Source: a virus
Virus record (IMG/VR): IMGVR_UViG_3300021420_000114
Span: 1 to 25,562 of that record
Reading direction: 5' to 3' (one strand)
Length of the DNA: 25,562 nucleotides
A model generated the notes under the pieces. The model searched no databases. It had not been told where the DNA came from and worked only from the letters and a program-made list of their open reading frames with translations. Both the position numbers and the translations under genes were made by a program. This document shows, one piece after another, positions 1-6,591 of this stretch (the first letter of the stretch is position 1; each line of letters begins with the position of its first letter).

Positions 1-1
1 C

Positions 2-112
2 TCCGGGAGGCCGAAGTCCAAGAGCCCGCGCAAGCTCGCCGCGACAAGCAACATTCGCGAGTTGATCTTCGACGACGAGGATGTGACCGGGCAGCGGTGG
101 GCCGATGGGTGA
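2..112 (+). CDS. C-terminal fragment of unknown protein
   Basis: An open frame enters from the left edge and stops at TGA 110-112, giving 36 residues of a Lys/Arg-rich stretch (GRPKSKSPRKLAATS) followed by an acidic end (LIFDDEDVTGQRWADG). The next gene starts inside its last codons (ATGGGTGA overlap), the same tight coupling used throughout the window, which supports it being a real C-terminus. The function cannot be judged from this fragment. Confidence 0.55.
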   Translation, partial: SGRPKSKSPRKLAATSNIRELIFDDEDVTGQRWADG

Positions 113-320
113 GATTACAGGCGACCCCAATCAGTTCGTGATCCACCGGCTGCGCGCGAAGCCAATCGAGTACACGGTGAAGATCAGACATTTCGTCAGC
201 GGCGGTCGATGGATGATCGGCGTGCAGGTCAACGATCTTGAAGACAGCGACCGCGCTCGCCTGTCCGTCGCGGATGACCTGCGCCGCGTAGCGGATATCG
301 TGGAGGACGACGCGAAGTAA
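105..320 (+). CDS. hypothetical protein, 71 aa
   Basis: Small soluble protein with alternating strands in the middle (EYTVKIRHFVSGGRWMIGVQVND) and a polar helix rich in Asp/Arg at the end. I do not recognise a family. The start ATG overlaps the stop of the preceding gene by eight bases and is preceded by a weak GGTGGG. A hairpin and a promoter-like region follow, so it probably ends a transcription unit. Confidence 0.6.
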   Translation: MGEITGDPNQFVIHRLRAKPIEYTVKIRHFVSGGRWMIGVQVNDLEDSDRARLSVADDLRRVADIVEDDAK

Positions 321-333
321 TCCTTATGGCGAA

Positions 334-352
334 TTGGCCCTTGTGGGGCCAA
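334..352 (+). terminator. hairpin, possible terminator
   Basis: TTGGCCC (334-340), loop TTGTG, GGGCCAA (346-352) form a perfect 7-bp stem 14 bases after the stop codon of the previous gene. No T-run follows, so it may be a weak or factor-dependent terminator or an RNA-stabilising stem. It lies just before a TTGACA box. Confidence 0.4.
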
Positions 353-358
353 AACGAC

Positions 359-388
359 TTGACAATTACTCTCGAACGCGGGTAGGTT
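359..388 (+). promoter_or_regulatory. sigma70-like promoter for the secreted-protein gene
   Basis: A perfect TTGACA (359-364) is followed after 18 bases by TAGGTT (383-388), which matches the -10 consensus in three of six positions. It lies in a 162-base gap upstream of the gene starting at 483. It lacks the GTTAACC box seen in other promoters of this window. Confidence 0.4.
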
Positions 389-418
389 TGCCGCCGGGTT
401 GGTTTAAGGATCAAACCT
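384..418 (+). promoter_or_regulatory. leader inverted repeats
   Basis: AGGTTTG (384-390) can pair with CAAACCT (412-418). The inner GGTTT (401-405) can pair with AAACC (413-417) instead. The two stems exclude each other and lie at the -10/leader of the gene at 483. Function unknown; they may simply be an RNA leader structure. Confidence 0.3.
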
Positions 419-482
419 TGCGGTCGCGAACGGTGGGTCACGATTTCCCACGGCTGGCCCGACGAATTCAACGGAGCGCACT

Positions 483-881
483 GTGTCAAAGATGAAGCCC
501 ATGACTGCGCGGAACCGTGCGAGTGCCATTGTGATCGCGCTCCTCGGCGCGGTGTTGTTTCTCGCCTACGCGTGTTCGGCGAAGGCCGACTCGATGCTCG
601 GCAAATTGTCCGACCCGCAATTCATGGGTGTCAAGCCCGGCGACGCACCGGAGCCCGAGCGGTGGGTCATTCAGGTGATGGGCTCTGTTGACGGCAGGTT
701 CATCGGCGCTGGCGCGCAGTGGGGCCACGCCGAATACCCGTCGAGCAAAGCGTGTGCTGACGCGGTATTGGCGACTCCCGAGCTTAACGATAGCGCCGCG
801 AACGCAGCGCAGGCGCTTAAGTTGCTCCACCCCGACAAAGATGTTGGGACCTTGATTGTCTGCGCGATGAAGGTGGACTAA
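483..881 (+). CDS. secreted small protein with signal peptide
   Basis: Starts at GTG 483, six bases after GGAG. Residues 1-12 are basic, 14-30 are hydrophobic (AIVIALLGAVLFLAYAC), and SAKA-D near residue 36 is a good signal peptidase I site. The mature part of about 96 residues has a GRFIGAGAQWGHAEYPSSKACADAVLA segment and three cysteines if the signal-peptide one is counted. The signal cysteine is in a poor lipobox (AYAC), so periplasmic export is favoured over a lipoprotein. Another exported protein with a similar layout lies at 12288. No family recognised. The next gene starts on the A of the stop codon. Confidence 0.7.
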   Translation: MSKMKPMTARNRASAIVIALLGAVLFLAYACSAKADSMLGKLSDPQFMGVKPGDAPEPERWVIQVMGSVDGRFIGAGAQWGHAEYPSSKACADAVLATPELNDSAANAAQALKLLHPDKDVGTLIVCAMKVD

Positions 882-1228
882 TGGCGACGCAATCTCCTCC
901 CCCGAAGGTAGCGAAGACCACGACGGTTGCCAACCTCTCGACGACACAACGCTTCCCGGTCGAGCGTTCGAGCGCGGCGAAGCCGCCGCCGGTCACGCGG
1001 CCAGTCGTGCCACCGAAGCCGCAGGTCGCGATCCCGCAGGAAGCGAAGCAAGGTATCTCAAAAGCGCCGACGCCACTGCGCGCGTCGCTTGAGGCGTTGA
1101 GGCACCCTCGGCCCGGCGTGCCGGTAGCGCCGCGCGTGTTGCGCGTTCCCACTTACAACAATCCGGGCGATCCGCCGGAAGGTATCGGCTCCGGCGGCGT
1201 GCCGCCGGGCGGCGTGAAGGTGCGTTAA
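881..1228 (+). CDS. proline-rich hypothetical protein, 115 aa
   Basis: Low-complexity protein dominated by Pro, Ala, Val and Lys (KPPPVTRPVVPPKPQ near residue 34) with a Gly/Pro tail (GIGSGGVPPGGVKVR). It probably lacks a stable fold. The start overlaps the previous stop (TAATG), implying co-translation with the secreted protein. The stop codon TAA lies inside the GTTAACC box of the next promoter. Function unknown. Confidence 0.6.
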   Translation: MATQSPPPKVAKTTTVANLSTTQRFPVERSSAAKPPPVTRPVVPPKPQVAIPQEAKQGISKAPTPLRASLEALRHPRPGVPVAPRVLRVPTYNNPGDPPEGIGSGGVPPGGVKVR

Positions 1229-1276
1229 CCGAACCGGAGCGCGACGCTTGACAGCCCCTTCGACTCCCCGTAGACC
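1224..1276 (+). promoter_or_regulatory. GTTAACC-type phage promoter, copy 1
   Basis: GTTAACC (1224-1230), 17 bases, TTGACA (1248-1253), 17 bases, TAGACC (1271-1276). The box-to--35 distance of 24 recurs at 2760, 10001, 10873 and 14619. The stop of the previous gene is within the box. The ATG of the next gene comes only seven bases after the -10, pointing to a leaderless transcript. Confidence 0.5.
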
Positions 1277-1283
1277 CGGCTAC

Positions 1284-1508
1284 ATGACGAAAGTCCCCTC
1301 AGTAGCGGAGCACGCGCGGCGCAGCGCGAGTTTCTGTGTGCGCGACCGCCTCGGCACCGGATGCTTCTGCGATCTAAAACGTGCGAAGACGTGCGGCAAC
1401 TTTCAGCCGCCGCAAATCAGCATCTACGATTTGCTCGAAGGCTATGCGCACGTCATCAAGCGCAAGGTCCTTTTTAGCAATAAAACCTCGCGAGCGGTTC
1501 CAGAATGA
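1284..1508 (+). CDS. hypothetical protein, 74 aa, possibly leaderless
   Basis: Begins MTKVPSVAEHARRSASF and contains three cysteines in CVRDRLGTGCFCDLKRAKTC, which may hold a metal or a disulphide. No Shine-Dalgarno precedes ATG 1284, but a promoter -10 ends seven bases upstream, so the mRNA may start at or near the ATG. An in-frame TTG at 1248 has a GGAG upstream, but it is the -35 hexamer of the promoter, so I prefer 1284. The stop overlaps the next ATG (ATGA). Family unknown. Confidence 0.5.
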   Translation: MTKVPSVAEHARRSASFCVRDRLGTGCFCDLKRAKTCGNFQPPQISIYDLLEGYAHVIKRKVLFSNKTSRAVPE

Positions 1509-2029
1509 AGAAGATCACGCTCACGCCCTACGGTACGCCCGACGATATCAAGCGCGGCGTCTATCGCGGGCGGAAGACCATCCTCGTCAACGGTGTTGTG
1601 CACGGCATGATCCTCATGCTCAGTGAGGGTCGGAACGGGTCAAGATATCTGATCAAACAAAACTCGCACGGTTCGGCGCTTGCCGAATTGTGGAGCGATG
1701 CTCGCGCGCACCAACACTGGCGTTACGCCGGAGCGAAAGGCGAGCGGCCCGGCCCACTGGCCCTGCGGCTCGAAAATGAAATTCGCAACCTTCTCGACCA
1801 AGGCAAGCTCGTCAGTCCGACAGTGTTGCGCCAGCGTGCACAGCACGCGGCGAAGATGCACATACGCAAGAAGGTGCGTGAGACCACGAGGCGACATAAT
1901 AGGATGCGACGCAAAGCGCGCTCGCTCTTGCTCGTAGCCTTCCCGCCGGGCACCATCGGGTATGAAATGCGGGACGCGCTCGAACCCATCTTTATCGAGG
2001 CAATGGAATACGCGCGGAGTCACTACTAA
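1505..2029 (+). CDS. basic hypothetical protein, 174 aa
   Basis: Overlaps the preceding stop by ATGA. The N-terminal third looks like beta structure (RGRKTILVNGVVHGMILMLSEGRNGSRYLIK). The middle is helical and strongly basic (KMHIRKKVRETTRRHNRMRRKARS, about residues 118-141), as in nucleic-acid-binding proteins. It ends in an amphipathic helix (DALEPIFIEAMEYARSHY). No known domain recognised; RNA or DNA binding is only an inference from charge. Confidence 0.65.
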   Translation: MKKITLTPYGTPDDIKRGVYRGRKTILVNGVVHGMILMLSEGRNGSRYLIKQNSHGSALAELWSDARAHQHWRYAGAKGERPGPLALRLENEIRNLLDQGKLVSPTVLRQRAQHAAKMHIRKKVRETTRRHNRMRRKARSLLLVAFPPGTIGYEMRDALEPIFIEAMEYARSHY

Positions 2030-2253
2030 TGAAGAAAGAAAAATCGGTTGATCGCATGGCTGCGACCATGGCTCCCTCCATCACGTTGCTGTGCAAGCTC
2101 GGCAGCATCGCGGTTCACGCCGACGAAATGACGGAGCCCGGCGGCCACGAGTTCGATGTCGTAGCCATGCGACAGTTGCTCAACGATCCCGAAGTGAAGA
2201 TGTGGATCATCGACATGGGCGCTCTGCTTCCTCGGAAACGGAGTGCTCGATGA
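2029..2253 (+). CDS. hypothetical protein, 74 aa
   Basis: Start codon shares its A with the preceding stop (TAATG). The protein has a hydrophobic core stretch (APSITLLCKLGSIAVHADEM), a helix (FDVVAMRQLLNDPEVKMWIIDMGALL) and a basic tail. This spacing of a short strand and a helix ending in WIIDM is common among small phage proteins of unknown role. No function assigned. Confidence 0.6.
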   Translation: MKKEKSVDRMAATMAPSITLLCKLGSIAVHADEMTEPGGHEFDVVAMRQLLNDPEVKMWIIDMGALLPRKRSAR

Positions 2254-2585
2254 GCACGCGCGACACAGCTTGGATGGCAGACTATCGGCCAATGCGAACG
2301 CCGTGGCGCGCGTTCGCCGATTGGTTCCTATGGATGGTCATGCGTTCGCACCGCTATTGTCGCATCGACACCGACAGCATGGGATGCCCGCGCGAAGAAC
2401 ATCCCGGTCGGATCGTTCGACTGTGGACCGCCTCATACGACTCGGCGTGGGACCAGAAGGGATATACCTACGCCATCATCCGCTACGATGACGGCGACGA
2501 TGACCGACATCCGTATCTGACCGCCGACCGGGACAAGTGCATTTTCTTCGACGAGGAAATGCAGCGGTATCAGTACACACGATGA
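2250..2585 (+). CDS. hypothetical protein, 111 aa
   Basis: Starts at ATG 2250 in a four-base ATGA overlap. Aromatic-rich N-terminus (WRAFADWFLWMVMRSHRYC) could be a short membrane-associated helix. The remainder is a beta-rich domain with a run of acidic residues (RYDDGDDDRHPYLTADRDKCIFFDEE). The pattern IVRLWTASYDSAWDQKGYTYAIIRYDDG looks like a small beta-barrel. Family unknown. Confidence 0.6.
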   Translation: MSTRDTAWMADYRPMRTPWRAFADWFLWMVMRSHRYCRIDTDSMGCPREEHPGRIVRLWTASYDSAWDQKGYTYAIIRYDDGDDDRHPYLTADRDKCIFFDEEMQRYQYTR

Positions 2586-2764
2586 TCGGCTATCAGATAA
2601 AGCTCGTCCCCAACACGGAGCCGAACGCTGACGGCACATGGGTCGATGTCATTGATCCGCCGCCGCGCGGCGAGCGAAGCTGGCTTATGACCGAACAATT
2701 CTACAAGCCGTTCATCCCGAGCGGCTACCACATGGTCGCGATCCAAACGGTAACCGGGCGTTAA
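2582..2764 (+). CDS. hypothetical protein, 60 aa
   Basis: ATGA overlap with the previous gene. Beta-rich small protein (MIGYQIKLVPNTEPNADGTWVDVIDPPP, then FIPSGYHMVAIQTV). Its stop codon lies inside the GTTAACC box of the following promoter. No recognised family. Confidence 0.55.
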   Translation: MIGYQIKLVPNTEPNADGTWVDVIDPPPRGERSWLMTEQFYKPFIPSGYHMVAIQTVTGR

Positions 2765-2811
2765 CCACCCCGAGCGACCGAGCTTGCACCCGGCTCCCGG
2801 CGGCGTATGTT
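2760..2811 (+). promoter_or_regulatory. GTTAACC-type phage promoter, copy 2
   Basis: GTTAACC (2760-2766), 17 bases, TTGCAC (2784-2789), 16 bases, TATGTT (2806-2811). It sits in the 71-base gap before the GTG start at 2836, which has its own Shine-Dalgarno. Same spacing as the other members. Confidence 0.5.
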
Positions 2812-2835
2812 CTCGCCGACAGAGGAGAGCGTGCT

Positions 2836-3009
2836 GTGAACGGCCTGAATGAAATCCGCGAAGCGAACCGGGGCACTCCGGCGAAGGCGAAAGCCGACCC
2901 GCGTGTGCAACGGGACCGCCTTGCGCAGTGCCTTCGCCGCGTGCTCGCCAATGAGACCGGGGCGGCGGACACCGCCCAAAAAGTCCTCACGGAGATATAC
3001 GGAAAATGA
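2836..3009 (+). CDS. hypothetical protein, 57 aa
   Basis: GTG start eight bases after GAGGAG (2822-2827). The peptide MNGLNEIREANRGTPAKAKADP continues into an amphipathic helical part (RDRLAQCLRRVLANETGAADTAQKVLTEIYGK). The Shine-Dalgarno, the promoter upstream and the ATGA overlap with the next gene all support this frame over the competing basic reading frame. Function unknown. Confidence 0.55.
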   Translation: MNGLNEIREANRGTPAKAKADPRVQRDRLAQCLRRVLANETGAADTAQKVLTEIYGK

Positions 3010-3209
3010 AGACTGTCGTGCAGTGCGATCAGCATCGCCGCGACCATGACGCGGTTGTGTCGGCTCAGATCATGGCTGCTAAGGCGCAGCATCATCGCAA
3101 CGCGCTCGAATGGGCGCGTCGCGCGAAGGCGAACCTCATCGACGGCGACCTGAAAATCGCCGCCGCGCAGTTCGTCAAGGCAGTCGAGGAAATGGAGGCG
3201 GCTCGGTGA
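3006..3209 (+). CDS. hypothetical helical protein, 67 aa
   Basis: ATGA overlap start. Opens with a Cys/His patch (VQCDQHRRDHD) and continues as nearly one long helix (AQIMAAKAQHHRNALEWARRAKANLIDGDLKIAAAQFVKAVEEMEAAR). No family recognised. Confidence 0.55.
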   Translation: MKTVVQCDQHRRDHDAVVSAQIMAAKAQHHRNALEWARRAKANLIDGDLKIAAAQFVKAVEEMEAAR

Positions 3210-3475
3210 CGGGCAACGTCACAGCAACGTATCTCTACCGGCGGGAGATTGCGCAAGCAATCTCCCGCTATTCGTTGTCCATCAAGCAAATCTTTGAGGC
3301 GCACGGCTCGCCGATCCCGCCGAGTCCCGAGTGCGCGGGGGCCATGTGCAACGCGTGGGGGACCTGCCGCGTCGATTTCTTCAAGGCCGACTACAGGCTC
3401 GCCGCCCGGCGCGCCGCTGGCGTTGATTTCTGCACCCCCGATTTCCCTTCATCCTATGTTAACCCTTTCGAGTGA
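3206..3475 (+). CDS. hypothetical protein, 89 aa
   Basis: GTG start overlapping the preceding TGA (GTGA). An N-terminal helix (YLYRREIAQAISRYSLSIKQIFEAHG) is followed by a segment with three cysteines (SPECAGAMCNAWGTCRVDFFKADYRLAARRAAGVDFC). The cysteine spacing is not a standard zinc finger. The coding end carries the GTTAACC box of the next promoter (codons for Val-Asn-Pro). Family unknown. Confidence 0.55.
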   Translation: MTGNVTATYLYRREIAQAISRYSLSIKQIFEAHGSPIPPSPECAGAMCNAWGTCRVDFFKADYRLAARRAAGVDFCTPDFPSSYVNPFE

Positions 3476-3509
3476 TGCTTCGGCAGCGGGTCTCCGCTCG
3501 TGCTATATC
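3458..3509 (+). promoter_or_regulatory. GTTAACC-type phage promoter, copy 3
   Basis: GTTAACC (3458-3464) and an extended -10, TGC-TATATC (3501-3509), lie 46 bases apart, the same as in copies at 2760, 10001 and 14619. The -35 position (3482) is a poor match (GGCAGC). A strong GGAGGAG follows before ATG 3529. Confidence 0.4.
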
Positions 3510-3528
3510 AGGCGGAGGAGAACGACCA

Positions 3529-3783
3529 ATGACCGCTAGATCAGTAGTTTGGATTGACGAGGCGAAGACCGCGCTCCCGATGTTCGCGGGGCATGTGTTG
3601 TACCCGTCGCATGACCAGTGCGTCGCCGCCGCTCACGCCGCTCTTGGCGAGACGATGCGGGAAGGACCCGATTTCATCACGACCGAACTTGCGCCGTGCA
3701 CGAAGCCCGGACGCGAGCTTCCCGGCGGATGGATTTGGGAGAGCTTCGTCGCCGCCAAGGAACGCGTGAGGAGAGCAGGATGA
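3529..3783 (+). CDS. hypothetical protein, 84 aa
   Basis: Starts eight bases after GGAGGAG (3514-3520). Sequence elements FAGHVLYPSHDQCVAAAHAALGE and FITTELAPC followed by GGWIWESFVAAKERVRRAG suggest a compact alpha/beta fold. A promoter with an extended -10 lies directly upstream and an ATGA overlap couples it to the next gene. Family not recognised. Confidence 0.6.
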   Translation: MTARSVVWIDEAKTALPMFAGHVLYPSHDQCVAAAHAALGETMREGPDFITTELAPCTKPGRELPGGWIWESFVAAKERVRRAG

Positions 3784-4178
3784 AGCGCCCGTCATATCGT
3801 GAAGCTATCGCTTGGCTCGCCGCCAACGATGATACCGATTGGGTGGAGCACCACCCGGACACGGGACCCGGCACGATGGCCGTGACCGCTTCCCTCATCT
3901 GCGACTTGTTCGATGTCGCGGCAACTCGGCTGCGTGCCGACCTGACCCGCGAGCTTGAGCAGACCCGCGTGCGCGCGACCCGCGACGGTGCCTTTGGCAA
4001 CCCGCCGTCGCCCGTTTATCGCGGCGAGTTTTATGCCGCCGGTCGGTGGGCGGTGGTTGAGAACCAACTCGGTCTCAAGGTCGCGTACATGACCGAAGAC
4101 GCGGCTCGCGCCGGAGCGAGGCTCCGGCTCAAGGAATTCTTGGCAAGAGGACAGCAATGCGCAAACCCCGCCGCGTAA
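3780..4178 (+). CDS. hypothetical protein, 132 aa
   Basis: ATGA overlap start. The N-terminal half has REAIAWLAANDDTDWVEHHPDTGPGTMAVTASLICDLFDV, and the C-terminal half is a putative small domain RWAVVENQLGLKVAYMTEDAARAGARLRLKEFL. Sequences of the first kind (short helix, D/N-rich turn, then VTA(S/C)LICDLF) look like small accessory phage proteins. No known function. Confidence 0.6.
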   Translation: MKRPSYREAIAWLAANDDTDWVEHHPDTGPGTMAVTASLICDLFDVAATRLRADLTRELEQTRVRATRDGAFGNPPSPVYRGEFYAAGRWAVVENQLGLKVAYMTEDAARAGARLRLKEFLARGQQCANPAA

Positions 4179-4621
4179 CACAGGCTGACTACCACGCCGC
4201 CGGTCGCGGGCTTGCCCGTGATGTGAGTGAGGGCCTTGCGGCTATCGAGCGCCGCAAACTCGCACACGGCCGCGTGGCGGACGCTGACGGGCGCTTCCCG
4301 CCGGAAGCGCCGTATCCGGGCATGTCAATCCGGCAACAGCATTTCATTCGCGGCGTGAGCACCGCGACCGCCGAGGATTTCGGCGACGTGCGGATCATGG
4401 ACTACGGCGCGGACTCAAAGACCCGCTATCGCGTCGCGTCCTTCTGCCCGGGCTACGAGACCAGCTATCCCGGCGATACACCGAAGATGAACCCGGAGCG
4501 CGACGATTGGTGCGCCACGCTTGAGGAGGCGAGCGATTTCTTCGACATCTACGTCGCCGACGCGAAGCTCCGAGGATGGACGGCCGTGTCGCCGACCGGC
4601 CGCACTCTCGATGCCGCTTAG
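4157..4621 (+). CDS. hypothetical protein, 154 aa
   Basis: Overlaps the previous gene by 22 bases; AGAGGA precedes the ATG. Composition is mixed: a polar N-terminus, GMSIRQQHFIRGVSTATAEDFGDVRIMDYGADSKTRYRVASFCPG in the middle and a C-terminal EEASDFFDIYVADAKLRGWTAVSPTGRTLDAA. It looks like a single globular domain. No family recognised. Confidence 0.6.
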   Translation: MRKPRRVTQADYHAAGRGLARDVSEGLAAIERRKLAHGRVADADGRFPPEAPYPGMSIRQQHFIRGVSTATAEDFGDVRIMDYGADSKTRYRVASFCPGYETSYPGDTPKMNPERDDWCATLEEASDFFDIYVADAKLRGWTAVSPTGRTLDAA

Positions 4622-4715
4622 ATCGCGATGGAGTTGGCTGCGCCTCGGACTGTGGCGCATGGCGCTATTCAACGACCGCCGCTATTGGAGGACTACGTGG
4701 ACCGCGATGCAGTGA
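4611..4715 (+). CDS. Trp/Arg-rich mini-protein, 34 aa
   Basis: Starts inside the end of the preceding gene (11-base overlap) and reads MPLRSRWSWLRLGLWRMALF, then NDRRYWRTTWTAMQ. Five tryptophans and seven arginines make it a cationic amphipathic peptide that could sit on a membrane. A peptide of similar character occurs at 12638. No clear Shine-Dalgarno; translation by coupling is plausible. Low confidence that it is expressed. Confidence 0.4.
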   Translation: MPLRSRWSWLRLGLWRMALFNDRRYWRTTWTAMQ

Positions 4716-4798
4716 CGATGGAAGACCAGTTCATGATCCTCGGCATCATTGTCGGGGCTCTTGCGCTGTACGTGATGTACTCGCCACTCGGGATTTGA
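4697..4798 (+). CDS. single-pass membrane mini-protein, 33 aa
   Basis: GTG start six bases after a GGAGG. A short acidic N-terminus (MDRDAVTMEDQF) precedes one hydrophobic helix (MILGIIVGALALYVMYSPLGI), so an N-out/C-in or reverse single membrane segment is predicted. It overlaps the previous mini-gene by 19 bases. It resembles the tiny membrane proteins found among lysis or superinfection genes, but no role can be assigned. Confidence 0.5.
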   Translation: MDRDAVTMEDQFMILGIIVGALALYVMYSPLGI

Positions 4799-4799
4799 C

Positions 4800-5018
4800 A
4801 TGGCCGTCGATGTCGAGCAACTACATCGGCGGCGCGAGGAGCTTCGTGCGCAGGGTTACGTTGTTTGCTCGTCGCAACTCTACTTTCCGAGGGGCACCAA
4901 ACTTGGATGGACCGGCGGCCTCGCCAGCTATTCGACGGCGGACCTTGAAGCAGAACTGAAACGTCGGCAGGCGAGAACGCCGATTGCGGCAGAGGAATTT
5001 GGAGCGGACCCGTTATGA
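4800..5018 (+). CDS. hypothetical protein, 72 aa
   Basis: Follows the previous stop by one base. An N-terminal helix (VDVEQLHRRREELRAQGYVVCSSQLYF) and a C-terminal helix (STADLEAELKRRQART) flank a glycine-rich loop. ATGA overlap with the SWIM protein gene suggests a shared role. Not recognised. Confidence 0.55.
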   Translation: MAVDVEQLHRRREELRAQGYVVCSSQLYFPRGTKLGWTGGLASYSTADLEAELKRRQARTPIAAEEFGADPL

Positions 5019-5383
5019 AGACTAAGCATGAGGCCAACGTCGAAGCCGTCGCCGAGCAGATCGGCGGCAAGTTGGTGCCAAACAACGATACGTGGACTAA
5101 CCGCTTTCAGATCAAATCGTCCTCGTCATCGCGGTTCTACATCATCGCGCAGCGGCGTTCCGACAAAGTGTGGGGTTGCTCGTGCCCAGGGTGGATCAAC
5201 TACCGCAAGTGCAAGCATCTGACGGACGTGCTCAAGCGGCTCTCCGCCGTCGCCGCGTCGCCCGCATATGACTCGGATACGCTCACTATGTTGGCGAGTG
5301 CCCGGAAAGTCTACCTCGATTTGGGGACAGCCAAGAGCGTAGCCGCGCCGAAGACCAAGGCTCCCGAGTTGGATTTCGGATAA
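5015..5383 (+). CDS. SWIM zinc-finger protein, 122 aa
   Basis: Residues 53-70 contain C55-x-C57-x8-C66-x-H68 (WGCSCPGW, then KCKHL), the SWIM zinc-finger signature CxCx(n)CxH. SWIM domains bind DNA or proteins and occur in SNF2 helicases, transposases and recombination factors. Before it comes a strand pair (RFQIKSSSSSRFYIIAQRR) typical of the segment leading into SWIM fingers. The rest is a helical tail. No helicase is fused or adjacent, so this is a stand-alone SWIM protein. Zinc binding is well supported by the residues; the biological role is not known. Confidence 0.7.
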   Translation: MKTKHEANVEAVAEQIGGKLVPNNDTWTNRFQIKSSSSSRFYIIAQRRSDKVWGCSCPGWINYRKCKHLTDVLKRLSAVAASPAYDSDTLTMLASARKVYLDLGTAKSVAAPKTKAPELDFG

Positions 5384-5387
5384 AGCC

Positions 5388-5624
5388 ATGTCTCACTACA
5401 TCGTCGCGACACGGCAAGATTGGATCGCAAAAATTCCCGAAATCCCCGAGCGTGGGATCATGAATTTTAAGCGTGACGGGCTTTCAAAGGCTGACGCACT
5501 CGCCGCAATGACGGCGATGGGCTACGACATGAACGAGTATCATATTCGGGAGCACGGGAGCGTTATGCTCATTGATCGGTTTAGGCGTGTCGAAGGCAAA
5601 ATTCAGCGTCACAGGCTTTGGTAG
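5388..5624 (+). CDS. hypothetical protein, 78 aa
   Basis: Separated by four bases from the SWIM gene. Contains LSKADALAAMTAMGYDMNEYHIREHGSVMLIDRF, which reads as helix-strand-strand. The short Lys/Arg tail (FRRVEGKIQRHRLW) is basic. No family recognised. Confidence 0.55.
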   Translation: MSHYIVATRQDWIAKIPEIPERGIMNFKRDGLSKADALAAMTAMGYDMNEYHIREHGSVMLIDRFRRVEGKIQRHRLW

Positions 5625-5631
5625 GTATGGA

Positions 5632-5880
5632 ATGAAGGTAAAAGCTCCCAAGAAATTCGTCAGCATCAACGGGCAGACGGTCCGCAAACGCGGCGACAAC
5701 CCGATCAGGATCGCGCGGACCCCGAGCGACCAGAAGCCGGAGTACGCGAACGAGGTTGACATTCTCGACGTTTGGGGGAATGTAGCGGCTCGGCTGGTCT
5801 ACGATCCGGGCAAGAAGATCATGCGGTGCGGCGCGCGGCTCGTACTCGAATGCCCGCACGGTTTGAGGAAGACACGATAA
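5632..5880 (+). CDS. hypothetical protein, 82 aa
   Basis: ATG 5632 follows a GGTAGG-containing stretch by several bases; a longer frame upstream overlaps the previous gene and is less likely. Basic N-terminus (MKVKAPKKFVSINGQTVRKRGDNPIRIA), then EVDILDVWGNVAARLVYDPGKK and a Cys pair (CGARLVLEC). It could be a small nucleic-acid-binding beta domain. Family unknown. Confidence 0.55.
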   Translation: MKVKAPKKFVSINGQTVRKRGDNPIRIARTPSDQKPEYANEVDILDVWGNVAARLVYDPGKKIMRCGARLVLECPHGLRKTR

Positions 5881-6077
5881 TGGATGACCGAACCTACCGC
5901 CGTATATTTTTGTCGTGCCCGTGCGGCAAGACGTTCCGGTCGATGGCGGCCGAGGCGATGCACCGACACAATTTTCCCGCGCTCTGTCGGCCGGAGCCGC
6001 AGCGCGTCAAGACGGTGGCCGATCTTCGGTTCATGAAACCCCGGCGTGGAGGATCGAATGCCCCGCAAAACCGCTAA
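5880..6077 (+). CDS. small Cys/His zinc-binding-like protein, 65 aa
   Basis: Begins on the A of the preceding stop (TAATG). Residues 12-36 hold C13-x-C15-GKTF and H28-x-H30, then C36, which resembles a compact C2H2-like finger although the CxC/HxH spacing is unusual. Likely binds zinc. Its end overlaps the next gene, whose GGAGG is inside this gene. Confidence 0.55.
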   Translation: MDDRTYRRIFLSCPCGKTFRSMAAEAMHRHNFPALCRPEPQRVKTVADLRFMKPRRGGSNAPQNR

Positions 6078-6591
6078 GGAACGTGAGTCGGTCGGCGCAG
6101 GCGAAGCCGCGTTGTACGGCAAAGGCTTTGTCAATGTGCCGAGCAAGTGGGACACGCGCGTGCAACACAGCGACGCCCCGACCTATGACATGGATGCAGC
6201 CGCCCGCGTAGCTTACGAGGCGTTCATCCGGCAGCTTGGCCTTAAGGTCGGCGAAAAAGTTTCGGACGCGAGCGGTGTCCACCGCATCCCGGCATGGAGC
6301 GACCACAAGACCTTCGTCAAGGCGCGATGGCGCACGGTAGCACAAGCGGTGATTGACGCCGCGACCGGCGTGCAGCGCAAACAACTCGACTTGACTTCCG
6401 CCCCGAATGTGAAAGGATCGGCCGATGATGTTGCCGAGTATCTGCACAATCGGCGGCAGGAAAGCGGGCGCTCCAATGAGCAAGACATTCAAGTTCGGGG
6501 ACGGCAACGCAACAAACGGCCAGCACGGGCTACACCTCGACGCGCGCAGAGGACTGCGGCGTCCCGCCGTGTGGACGCGAAACGATCTTAA
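6058..6591 (+). CDS. hypothetical protein, 177 aa, long overlap with next gene
   Basis: ATG 6058 lies seven bases after GGAGG. The first 130 residues look globular (AARVAYEAFIRQLGLKVGEKVSD, ARWRTVAQAVIDAATGVQRKQ). The last 38 residues are very basic (GRQRNKRPARATPRRAQRTAASRRVDAKRS) and are encoded in the 116-base overlap with the gene at 6476. Such an overlap is exceptional here, where most overlaps are four bases. The basic tail may be a real nucleic-acid-binding extension or the by-product of a lost stop codon. Function unknown. Confidence 0.55.
   Translation: MPRKTAKERESVGAGEAALYGKGFVNVPSKWDTRVQHSDAPTYDMDAAARVAYEAFIRQLGLKVGEKVSDASGVHRIPAWSDHKTFVKARWRTVAQAVIDAATGVQRKQLDLTSAPNVKGSADDVAEYLHNRRQESGRSNEQDIQVRGRQRNKRPARATPRRAQRTAASRRVDAKRS

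Noticed and set aside
483-881. Lipoprotein signal in the secreted protein
   Set aside because: The cysteine lies in AYAC, lacking the Leu/Val at -3 and the small residue at -2; AKA-D is a better signal peptidase I site.
1248-1283. TTG 1248 as start of the gene ending at 1508
   Set aside because: It has a GGAG at suitable distance, but the TTG is the -35 hexamer of a promoter whose spacing is shared with other sites; ATG 1284 fits a leaderless start. Not fully excluded.
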